64,000 bases of DNA, taken from NCBI GenBank assembly GCA_964036195.1, contig OZ038454.1, positions 2,976,001 through 3,040,000 on the forward strand. The letters run 5' to 3'. The position numbers and the translations under genes were made by a program. The DNA is from Sphaerolaimus hirsutus (taxonomy: Eukaryota > Nematoda > Chromadorea > Monhysterida > Sphaerolaimidae). A model generated the notes under the pieces. That model made no database searches, had not been told where the DNA came from, and worked only from the letters and a program-made list of their open reading frames with translations. Below are positions 1 through 10,157 of the stretch, piece after piece. The stretch's first letter is position 1; the number at the start of each line of letters is the position of its first letter.

Positions 1-1340
1 TATGAAGAAAAGAAGTCGTTTCAACACTCACAAAAAGTACCCACATTTACGCGTACGTACGAGTAAAAAAAGTATTTTACGTTTTCTATACTTTGTGGTG
101 AGTAAAAAAGAAATACTTTACGTTTACATATACTTTTTAAAAAGTTCAGTAATTCTAACAACTCTGATGTTATGCCTTAGTGCCCAAATGAAATACTTGA
201 AGCTGACTTACTGCAGCAGCACGTCTTTGAATAGCATACACCTTCGAGGTAACGATTATGTATACAGGAAATATTACATCGATGACGCATTCGCGGGTCT
301 TGTTTCGCATTTTTGCAAACAGCTGTTTCCCATCCGCAACTGTATGATGAAACCATAGCTTTGAAAATTAGTGAGTGGCTCAGTGCACCAGAGTTGTTAA
401 AATACCGGTATTTTTGGAAAGTGTAAGTGTAAGTGTAAATACACTTTCCAAATTGTGAGTATGGATACCGAAACTGTAAGGTATTTTAGAAATACCTAGG
501 AAAGTGTAAAAAAAGTGTAAGTGTAAAAAATTTTTTTTAGAAAGAGCTCTCACCTTTGAGCATTAGAAAACACCACCGTTTTCACCTTTAGATCAATTTA
601 TTTGTCATTTTCATGCATTATTTCACATTTCACTGCCTTTTATGAAATATTTCAGACCGTAACAGACTGTAGTGGTATGGAGTTCCCTAATAATGGCACT
701 TTTTCAGTGTTGATGTTTTACTGATTAAGCAATGCGATACACACTGATTAAATGCAAGAATGGACATGCAGCAAATGTCAATGCAAAAGTTGACTTTGTG
801 TCCAGCTGGTGAATTTCCATTGATCTTGTCCTTTTTACAAAAGTATGATGAAACTGTAGAGTACCATGAGTATTGATCAAAGGTTGGAGATCAAAGGCTA
901 GTTTGTACATTTGTCATATTTTCTACATTCAATGCATAACTGCATGTGTGCACTGTGCAGTTATTTTTTGTACATAACCCTATTTTATGCTTTCTCAAAA
1001 GCAAAAAACAGGGCCATCTGAAAGATAAAAAATACACTTTCTGTACCCGGGTATTTTGTTCAGGAAAGTGTAAAAAAGTATAGGTATTTTATGAAAGTGT
1101 AAGTGTAAGTGTAAATATAAATACCCATTTACCCGGGTATTTCGGGTAAGTGTAAATACACTTTCGCAACTCTGTAGTGCACCCACTGTTTGTCGCGTGG
1201 TAAAAAAACGTAATTTTGTAAGAAAGTTGCCACATTTTTTATGAGTTTATTTTCCATTTTTCACAAATATCTTCCAAGTTTTCACCAATCCCAGAATCAG
1301 TGTGCCTCCTCGATAACTCCCCTAATTCCGTAAAGTGTAT
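1..1340. other. Non-genic AT-rich stretch with GTGTAAGTG repeats
   Basis: No supported gene. Two related repeat blocks are seen near 400-540 and 1020-1170, each with runs of a GTGTAA(GTGTAA) motif and its complement around an ACCGGTA or CCCGGGTA core, so they look like small fold-back elements. An open frame covers 2-358, but it lacks family resemblance and half of it is low-complexity Lys/Tyr/Phe, so I do not call it a gene. Confidence 0.4.
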
Positions 1341-1373
1341 TTTGAGATATTCAGTGTAGAATGCTAAAACTAC

Positions 1374-1784
1374 GTACCCCCCCCTCTCAAGACCACTATG
1401 AAACAATCACCCCCCCCCCCCCGAAATATCCGCCCCAAATTGAGTGTAAAGAGAACGTACATGACAAATACTGCAGTTTGTGTTCTGCGTAGTGCAGAAC
1501 ACACGTTAAAACAATGTCGGAATCACGTTAGAACAGTGTTTATACCATCTACGTACTAATATTAGTCTACAGGAGTCTTTACATGTCAGTTATTGATGCA
1601 TTTTTCTACCCCAGCGCACATCACAAACAACGATTTTGTACTAGGATTTCAAAAAAGTTCTTGTGAAATAATAACCCCCCCCCCCCTCGAAATACCCCCA
1701 CCCCCTCGTTTGACCCCCCCCCCCTCTCGGGAGCACTATGAAACAATCACCCCCCGGGGGGTATTTCGAGGAAATACGGTAGGT
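1374..1784. mobile_element. C-rich terminal-inverted-repeat element (damaged copy)
   Basis: Same family as the element at 3439-3896: blocks of CCCCCCTCGAAATACC, a shared CTCGAGACCACTATGAAAC segment, and a right end reading GAGGAAATACGG. The left terminus is not recognisable, so this copy is truncated or rearranged. No coding capacity. Confidence 0.55.
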
Positions 1785-1815
1785 AGGTAGGTATTTATTA
1801 TATATTTTCACTAAC

Positions 1816-1955
1816 ATTTCAGTGGGACATGGCCCAAGCTCACATACAAGTGCATCTCTCAGCCCATGAGCACCACACGGGGGCGTCAACGACCCGGCGC
1901 AGGGCACAGCCCAGATCACTATCACCCCGATTAGACATGCCTTTACCACACTCAT
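1816..1955 (-). CDS. First exon (signal peptide) of a further tethered defensin-like gene copy
   Basis: The ATG at 1955 opens a frame with a typical signal peptide: a short N-terminus with one Lys, then a hydrophobic core CLIGVIVIWAVPCAG. It is closely related to the first exon of copy A (6644-6514), sharing VKACLIGVIV and WAVPCA. About 25 further residues contain three Cys and end in CPTEM. The exon closes at a GTTAGT donor in phase 2, the same phase as the homologous exon. The rest of this gene would lie left of the window on the minus strand. Function is inferred from copy A. Confidence 0.6.
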
Positions 1956-2388
1956 TTTGAGTGCCTTTGTGGGGTGCAAGGGAAATGTAACGTGTTCACT
2001 TTTTCTGGTGCGGATTGGTGGCTTCGTTGTTTATTTAAACTTTAGCTGGGGATGTGTTAGATAACTTGTGTCTGCGCATAATTTGGAAACTGCAAGTTGA
2101 CACGTGGATATTTATAATACAGCGCATTTATTTCAGCAGCAGTCAATTGGGGTGTGGAATGTGGATGCTGAAACTTCCTGAACTTTCACCAGGGGACAGG
2201 GTGACAATTGACACTTTGCATGAGATTTTACATGACATTTAACACTTTAATTTACACTTTACAGTGTTTGGATTGACACGAGGCATGCTAGTACTCCCAC
2301 ACACATCACGACAATTTGTGTGAAGACACTTAATTTTAATTTAATATTTAAATATGGTGCTGAACATATGGTATAGGTATGTCAATGT

Positions 2389-2646
2389 GTGTGCAAGCAC
2401 CAGCATCACGAAGTGTCTTCCATAGTTTTAGATGTGTGTGAAGCAGACAAAAAGCTAGCTGGGGCCTGTGGGAGATACGTCACCAGAAAGTTTGTAATGC
2501 TGCCGGAAACGTGTGGAAACGTGTGGAAGCACGCCGCTTCGCAGGCAACCACCCTGCTTCCAGACGCATCACTCACGTTGACACAACAGACACTGCACAT
2601 CTGCAAAATAACACTTCACGGTACACCCATTTTTACTGTGTCTTAA
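2389..2646. other. Open stretch with possible exon on the minus strand
   Basis: Both strands are open here. The minus strand has an acceptor (TTTTGCAG) at about 2604 followed by a Cys-containing frame (MCSVCC...). This could be a cytoplasmic exon of tethered gene copy A, which needs one downstream of its transmembrane exon. The phase cannot be fixed, so this stays a suggestion. Confidence 0.25.
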
Positions 2647-3002
2647 CCACTTGAGTTGATTCGCCCAACCTGTTTATGTGGAAACAAACTAACTGAACTT
2701 TTTTGGCTCTGTGCCAACATTGCATTACATACTTGAAGTGGCGCGTGTGTGCTTCATTGTACAGAATTGCAGGACAAAAGATCTTCTGTATAGGTACCGA
2801 AAATTATACCACTGCTGACTGGTGGATATTGTGCAAATGGGATCAACTTCTCAGGAATCACGATTTGGAAAAATTCCAAAATCTTTATGATCATGATTGG
2901 AAAATTTTGTCAAAGTGAGCAGAATTTTCATTTTATCTAGCTCTCAACAATATAATCACACAGGCTGTATCAGAATAAGGCAACTGTTCAGTAAGCGATC
3001 AC

Positions 3003-6000
3003 CCTATAATTTGCCACTGGTCTTTGCTGGAGAAGTTTGGCAGTGTCCCAGATGATGGCAAATGCCACAGCCACCAGCGCCAGCATGCCCAGCAGGCCTC
3101 CTGCCATTGCTGTAATGTGGCACCACTTTTATGGCTAAATAAATATTCGGTAGTGAGAACGTTTGAAATTTCTAACTGCTAAGTGAATAAAAGACCCTGT
3201 GCCATTATGCATGTAAACCCATTACGCATCTAGAACCAGAACACATTAAACTATACCAGGCATGCTGAAAATATGCAATAAAACACATGACCTAGTGATT
3301 TAAAACGTGAAAATCTATTTTTTTGAAGTATGAAAATTAGGGACTTTGGTGAAAATTACGGCTACCATTCTATTTTTTTCAGCATTTTCACATATTTTGA
3401 ATTTGAATATAGTTTTATTTTTAATGAAATGTGAGTTACCGTATTTCCTCGAAATACCCCCCCCCTCGAAATACCCCCCTCGTTTGACCCCCCCCCCCCC
3501 TCTCGAGACCACTATGAAACAATCACCCCCCCTCGAACTACCCCCCTCCTAAATTGAGTGTAAAGAGAAGGTACATGACAAATACTGCAGTTTGTGTTCT
3601 GCGTAGTGCAGAACACACATTAAAACAATGTCGTAATCACGTTAGAACAGTGTTGATACCATCTACGTACTTATTTACTATTAGTCTACAGGAGTCTATA
3701 CATGTCAGTTATTGATGCATTTTTCTACCCCAGTGTACATCACAAACAACTATTTTGTACTAGGATTTGAAAAAAATTCTGGCGAAATAATAACCCCCCC
3801 TCGAAATACCCCCCCCCCCCTCGTTTAACCCCCCCCCCCCCTCTCGGGACCACTATGAAACAATCACCCCCCGGGGGGTATTTCGGGGAAATACGGTACA
3901 TTATAATATCAGAGCAGAATTTTAATATCAATATTTAACTGTCCTCACCATCTATTTTTTTATATTTTTGCGTTTTGTCATTTTTTCCCTACTAACCAGG
4001 GTGTAAATTTTTTAGTCATATATAGATGCACCTGTACGCATGTTTGCCTGTTTACTTCTGATTGTGGAAGCATTGGAATATGGGCACACAAGCAGAAATT
4101 GCAATTTTATATACATTTCCTGAAGTCTAATGACAGATGCACATACATGCCAGGATGACGGTCAATCCATCGCTGCCCTCATCGGGCTGGCTCTTTGTGC
4201 TCACGATGTTCTGCGCAGCTGCAGTTGTGGTCACACTCGTACTGGTGGTGGTGGCTGCGGTAGCTGCAATTTGGGTTGTCACTGTCAGCACGCATGTGCT
4301 CTTGGCAAAGGCATATTTAAGTTTAAACAAAATACTCAGGTATTTGGGCATTTATACCATATTTACTCAAATAATCCCCTCATTGAAAAATAGCCCTCCT
4401 TGAATAATTCCCCCTGTTACACAAGTGAGGAAAAAATATCCCTTCTTGAATAATCCCCCCCCCCCTAAATATTTTTTAATGATTGGATCGTCCAAGAAGT
4501 ATAATGCACAGATCTTGTAAAAAACGATTTATCATATCAAAAGAGGCACAAAGGCTGTGCCTGGTTTGATTCACCGAATGCAAATGCAGCACATCCGGTG
4601 TGCAAAGATGCAACGGATAATTTTTTTACTTTTACACTGCGTAAAAGGTGACTAGGTGAGTGAGTAACCTACAAGCCAGTACTTTTACAACGGGTTTTGG
4701 ATGTGGAAATATGTATGTGGTGGCACCTGCTGTGGATGTGGATGTGGATGATGTGGATGTGGTGGCACCTGCTGTGGATGCGGATGTGGATGATGTGGAG
4801 CTGCGGCTTGTGGCGCTGGTCGAAGTGTTGCTTGCTTGGCTGCTCGATTTCGCGGTCGACGTTCTCCGTGTTGGACAATCGGAGGGTGGAGGATATGGTT
4901 CTGCAGTTGAATATAAATGAGGAGTTTGGTTCCGTAACCCGTTAAGTGCAAAAGTGAAAAAAATTGAGTTAAGTGCGGATCTGACGTATATATATATATA
5001 TATATATATATATTTCTTCATGATAGAAGAAAAATTTTCTCAATATCTCATACCGTTCCCGAGATACAGAGATAGCGTTTTTTGAAAAAAATGCAATTTT
5101 GCATCCGAAACCCGTTATCTGCAGCCCAAAATAGGCGAGTTTGCACTTGAAACCCGTTATCTACAAAAAAAACTATCATTTTTTGCACCCGAAACTCGTT
5201 ATCTGCAGAGAAAAAAGTTTGCATCCGAAACTCGTTAAGGATTTAGTATGGAGGTGTCAAAATCACCATACAAAAATGGAGTTTGCATCCGAAACTCGTA
5301 AAGGAAATCTGTACTGGTTTTTATGAATTTGCATCCAAAACTCGTTATCTGCAGGTGCGTTTGCACCCGAACCTGGTCATTTTCATGAGGCTAGTGGCAC
5401 TCAGGTGAAAGTTTGCGCCCGAAACTCGTTATCTGCATGCATTTATGCTGATGTGACGTCAAACAAATCACCATAACTCTAGGTATATACCACGGCCAGA
5501 GGGTTGTAATTATGGAAAATGTAGAGAAATTCATGAACTTTTCAAAAAGTTTCGGGCAAGCGTTGTCACTTAAAGCATGCCCGCATGGGCCAATGTCAAA
5601 GTTTCAAATGCGATTTTCAAAAAACCCAAAAACCTGCAGATAACGGGTTTCGGAATCAAACTCCTCAAATACCGTACCTATTTCCTCAAAATAACTCCTC
5701 CACCCTCGAAATGAACTGACTCCCCTGTTTGAGTCTCCCCTAAGTAAATATTATCCATGCTGACAAGGACACTTATGGTAACTGTCATTAGAATGGTGTC
5801 TGGCAAAGCGCCAGCCCACACCTAATGCTGTGGCTAGGAATGAGTCAATCAATTTGTCCCGGTGACTCACCGCAGCAGCATACTCCCCCCTGGCATCTGC
5901 CCCCCTTGTAGAGCATCGTTTCGCAGACATCTCCACATTTATCAGGCTCATAAAACTTATTACTCTGCCAACACAGAAGCGAGTGCCAGCCACAACTGCA

Positions 6001-6644
6001 AAATTATGGTTTGTTTTTAAACAAGCGAACAGATTTGTGGTCAGTTTACCACGCGCAGTCTACATTTTAAAGCGAAAGTGCCCACACAAAAATTTCTATA
6101 CTCGGCAGACACGATACTCTACAAACACAGGAGTTACGTACTTTTTTTATCAAACTCAAATATCTATGTCAAACTGAAAACTTTAAGCACCGATTTTTCA
6201 CAAAAGAATTAGGAAAATAATAGATTTGCCTATTTTCACGTAAATTTGTCGCGTTTCCGGAGCCAGAAATAGGGTGGGAAAAGGGGGCCCAAAAGACATT
6301 GTTGCTTTTTAGTTTACATTCGATGGCTCGCAATTTGGACGATGATAACCCCCCCCCCCCTGCCCTCCGATACACTTTGTGTGTAAAACCTTTGTTATGA
6401 TGATGTATGATTTACTCTAATTCAGTGGTTGGCGTTTATTTTGCGCAATGCGACTTTACTCATTAAAATATGGTATATACATATTTAGCATTCTGTACGG
6501 TCTGTAAACTTACTCTTTAGAAGGACATGGTTCTGAATCCACATAGCAAAATGACGAATTTTTGCCAATGGCATGACAGCCCCTGGCACAGGGCACAGCC
6601 CAGGCCACGATAACTCCGATTAGACATGCCTTCACCCCACGCAT
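3003..6644 (-). CDS. Membrane-tethered, cysteine-rich defensin-like protein, copy A
   Basis: Five exons join in frame by phase: 6644-6514 (ATG and signal peptide), 5995-5871 (Cys-rich), 4900-4669 and 4298-4147 (Ser/Thr/Ala-rich stalk), 3109-3003 (transmembrane). All have AG acceptors; donors are GTAAGT, GTGAGT, GTTACT, GTATGT and GTGATC, and phases run 2-1-2-1. The Cys-rich exon has eight Cys spaced C-x6-C-x11-C-x3-C-x9-C-x4-CCC, including YKGGRCQGGVCCC; C-x3-C-x9-C-x4/5-C-x-C is the pattern of invertebrate CS-alpha-beta defensins. The stalk is mucin-like and probably O-glycosylated. The last exon encodes a helix rich in Leu/Ala/Val ending IIWDTAKLL, so the Cys-rich domain should face outside. 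A cytoplasmic exon may follow near 2600-2400 but I could not fix it. The defensin assignment rests on spacing only; another disulfide-rich fold is possible. Confidence 0.6.
3439..3896. mobile_element. C-rich TIR element with TA target duplication
   Basis: Termini read CCGTATTTCCTCGAAATACC and GGTATTTCGGGGAAATACGG, and TA flanks both ends. The interior has runs of C and a conserved block with GAGTGTAAAGAGAA. TA duplications suggest mobilisation by a Tc1/mariner-like or related transposase. Non-coding. Relatives lie at 10653-11095, 36090-37034 and 37175-39649. Confidence 0.75.
4919..5666. mobile_element. GAGG-terminated element with internal CCGAAACTCGTTATCTGCA repeats
   Basis: The ends are inverted repeats of GAGGAGTTTG(G/A)TTCCG(T/A)AACCCGTTA. 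Internally a CCGAAACTCGTTATCTGCA unit recurs about eight times between 5105 and 5440. Comparison with the uninterrupted relatives at 11981-12050 and 40200 shows where it inserted: AAAT is present once there and on both sides here, so the target duplication is probably 4 bp. It lies in an intron of copy A. A relative with TIR GAGGCATCTAGTTCCG is at 12091-14345. Non-coding. Confidence 0.65.
4985..5013. repeat. (TA)n microsatellite
   Basis: A run of alternating T and A follows GACG within the GAGG-terminated element. Simple repeat with no further content. Confidence 0.9.
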
Positions 6645-6649
6645 TTTAT

Positions 6650-8760
6650 GCGTTTTGTGGGGGGGATTTCGAGGGAAATTTTTTTGGGTTCACTTTTTTT
6701 CTGGTGCGGATTGTGGATTTTGTTGTTTTTAAAACTGCTGCAGGGGATGGGTCAGATTAGTGTGCTTTTCTGCACAATTTCGGAATTTTGTATGTGTATT
6801 TTACATAAATATCATAGGTATATATTGATTGACACGCGAGCAAAGTGACATTCACATAGCCTAAAATAACTGTCTCTTGTGCACGAGGAAACATTACTAC
6901 CTAGTTCAAAACTTAATGTGAAAAAGGATGTGACTGTGCCACAGAAAACTGCATGCGGCACGTTTTGTTTTCTTAGGTATATGTGACCTGAGGGGAACAC
7001 CCCAAAAAGTCTGTGGATTCTGATAGAGGACTCTCTCAGCTTCCCAACAGTCTGTGTCTACTGCCTTGTGCCAGACACAGTTAAGGCGTGAATTGAGACG
7101 CAATCAGCCGGAATCAGCTCTGCCAGCATATTTTGGTTTCTTAGGTAAGTTGGTTTCAGCAAATCCCTGAAAAGTATGTGGATTCTGAAAGAGCACATTC
7201 TCTGTGATGAAGCCATCAAAGTCAGCGTCTTCTACCACCGAATCCGGCAACTCCAAGACCGTAGTGAGAAACGGCCTTTTGAGTAGTTGATTTCCCGTTG
7301 TAGCCGAACGTCCACTTGTCGACAGCCAAGTTGAGTTTATTTCGTAGTTGCGTGTTGAAAAGGGGTTTCAAGATTGTTTCAGGTACTTTATTCGATCAGA
7401 TACAGCTTGATACAAAAGCGCAAAGCCTAGCGAGCTTCCTAGTCGAAGTTTCTATCGCTAGCTTATTTTCTGGGTCGGGACTGGGTCATAAGGCTGAAGT
7501 AAAAACTTCCAAAGGAGCTAAGACACGGAAATTATGTATAAAACACAGCTACAGTAATTTCCTAAATTCAAATGCACAAATAAGACATAAATACAATAGT
7601 AAGACTCATTTAGCCAAAACAGTTGGCTTATTTTATGCGTGCAAACATTCAAATACTCATGGTAAAGAATTACCAGGTACAAATTGGGCTAATGGAAAAA
7701 CTATTAATTTTGAGAGGCGCAAAGTCGGCAAACTCGGCCGATTTACTAATTTGCTTCAATTTGTCAGAAAACATTGACGCACATTGGAACTAATATAATA
7801 GGGTTTGGAAATTGTAATTAGTAGTGCAAATGTTCCTAATAACGTAAATAGAGCAGGGTATATTTGACATGATAACAAGAATCACTTCCTGGAAACGTAT
7901 ATTAAATAACTAATAAATTGGGACTTATTCGAGGTAAATGGGTGTATAAATTGAGCAGGGTTTGTAATATATTTAGCTTGAGCAGGGTATTATTATAAAT
8001 GTCAAAGTAAATATAAATATAAATAGTGAGCAGGTTGATAATAATTATGCCTATGCGAAGGGCTTTGTTAAACACGTACAGTAAATGCTAGTTGCACGCA
8101 GGGCACTATTTCTCTATTAGGACACTGGCCAAAGTAAATACGTAGCACATAAATATTTTACAAGATTTGACTTTCTCAAATTACAAGTAAACCATGTAAA
8201 TGTATATATAATAATGATTAGAAAATTACGGCGAGTTGAATAAGCCTAATTTCGTATTCATAAACCTAATAACAACTTATTTGACCTTTTAACCTAAATA
8301 TTCCACATAAATATTTCAACAATTTATAGAACACTTTCTTAATTGAATATTCTCCATGGATAAATAATATAGTGCAGGAAATATAGTTTGCGTAGTAAAT
8401 TAATATAGTGCATGAAATGTAAAATAGTGCAAATAAGCAAATGGACAAATATGAGCCTAATTATCAATTCTCTGTATTTCTTGATCCATCCATTTTGCTA
8501 TGGTCAGCACATTCTCAGCTTTGCAACAATATAAAATATGGCCATTATATTTTTATAGGCAAGTGCCCAACAGCGAATAATGTCAGAAATGCCCAATTTT
8601 GGAAATATTCACTTTCGATTATATGCAATATATAGGAATGAAAATGTTACATGTATTTCACAATTCACTGGACCCATTGGAGTACCTTAAGACCATTTTT
8701 GCAGTTTTCATTTTTTATCAGTGTCCAGTGTTTGTTCCGGGAGTGGCTATTGACTTGTGG
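6650..8760. other. Intergenic, AT-rich; one unexplained open frame
   Basis: Upstream flank of tethered gene copy A, so its promoter should lie near 6650-6800, but I see no clear TATA signal. A 153-codon frame at 7316-7777 (plus strand, Lys/Ser-rich) has no recognisable domain and no convincing splice partners. From 7850 to 8050 the motif GAGCAGG(G) recurs four times in AT-rich DNA. I see nothing else. Confidence 0.35.
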
Positions 8761-8766
8761 ACTGAC

Positions 8767-9196
8767 CAGGGACATATCCAGGATTTTTGAGCGGGGGGAT
8801 GCTTCTTTACAGAGGCCGGCGAGGGGGGGTGCTCAGCCCCCCCCCTAAAATTTTAGCTACATAGTGGCGGAATGGCACCATGGCGCTGGCGCCATTGGTA
8901 GGCGCCACGCCATGGCGCCATTGGCATTGGCGCCAGTGCCATGGAACGCTGTATATGTATGTAAATATACATACAAAATGGCAAAAAGCACAACATTGAG
9001 TGTATTAATAACGATTTGCGGCCACATGGAGCAAATTTCATGATAATACCATATGTCTGGTGAAGAATGCGCGCTTGCGCGCAAAATTTTTTACGCTGAT
9101 GTTGTAAAAGTCGCATTTTCCGGTCACTTTCTGGTCTCGCCCCGGGAAGGGGGGGGCTGCAGCCCCCCCCCGCCCCCCCCCCTGGATACGGCCCTG
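8767..9196. mobile_element. hAT-like non-autonomous element with 8-bp target duplication
   Basis: Begins CAGGGACATATCCAGG and ends CCTGGATACGGCCCTG, flanked on both sides by GGACTGAC (8759-8766 and 9197-9204). CAGGG termini with an 8-bp duplication are the hallmark of the hAT superfamily. The interior is a string of GGCGCCA(T) units plus G and C runs, with no transposase. A relative is at 30256-30681. Confidence 0.85.
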
Positions 9197-9199
9197 GGA

Positions 9200-9720
9200 C
9201 TGACTCACATACATGTAAGAAACTGACAAATACAGCTGTTTTGGTGCCAATGCCAACGACAGTGGTGCAATGGCGTCGCGCCTAATAATGGCGCCAGCGC
9301 CGTGGCGCCATTCCCTTACTACAGCGGCAAAATTATAGGGGGCGGGGGGGGGGACGCCGCCCCCAACCAATCAGCATGCAGCGATCCATGACCAAAGGCT
9401 GTGGGCCCAGTCCCACACATTAGTTGACATTTTAAATCCGTGTCCACTGAATGTCAACTAAATAAATGCCTCGTACCACATATTTTTGTAAATAGGAAGG
9501 AGGACGTAAATTATATAGTTCACGTTGGCGCCAATGCCAACGCCAGTCCGACAATGGCGGCGCCCACAAATGGCGCCAGCGGCATGGCTCCATTTCACTA
9601 TTACACGGGCCACGTTTTAGGGGGGGGGGCGTTTATTGCCCACACACGAAAATCACTGATACCTAATCAATATGAGGAATTTTTTTCATTAGTCAGCTAG
9701 TGTGCATATTGCACATTCAT
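9200..9720. repeat. GGCGCCA-rich repeat fragments
   Basis: Two further blocks of GGCGCCANTGGCGCC units (about 9240-9370 and 9520-9630), each followed by a G run, look like decayed relatives of the neighbouring hAT-like element. Plus-strand and minus-strand frames through them are repeat translations, not genes. Confidence 0.55.
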
Positions 9721-10157
9721 CACGGGCGTCTGTCAGAGAATTGGGAAAAAAACTCAAAAATACCATTTTCACGAAATCGTATTTTTTTGTCCTTATCGAC
9801 AATTAGTAGAGGTTCGAATATCGTATTCTATCAAAGACAGGCAAGTAGGTAATCGGCAGCGGAAATCACATCGGATTCACTTCGGCCAATTGTCTGAAAA
9901 ATAGAAGGTATTTGGATTTTAAATCGCTTACTTTGAAACCTTCATTTTTTAATGAAAATAGTGTGAAAATATTTTTCGTGAACTTTGGGAGGGGATAATC
10001 AGCTGGAAATTAGAAGAAAGTTCGAAGCTAAATTATTTTAAATTTGATTAATTTGCATTTTTACCAAAAAAATCTTCTTTTTAAAATTTTCTAGGTAAAT
10101 GAAATACAAAAACTTGAAAATGTTTTCAAAATGCTCAATTTCACTTATCCACCTTAC

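Noticed and set aside
2..358. 118-codon open frame at the window start
   Set aside because: Low-complexity N-terminal half, no splice partners, no family resemblance.
4130..4403. Plus-strand hydrophobic and Cys/Gly-rich frames opposite copy A
   Set aside because: They are antisense to the Thr-rich stalk exon 4298-4147, whose phase fits the minus-strand gene.
7316..7777. 153-codon open frame on the plus strand
   Set aside because: Lys/Ser-rich with no domain and unusual AT-rich setting; a chance frame is as likely. Mentioned only as an unexplained frame.
7800..8450. Mitochondrial insertion (NUMT)
   Set aside because: AT-rich with repeated GAGCAGGG, but no mitochondrial protein or rRNA segment recognised on either strand.
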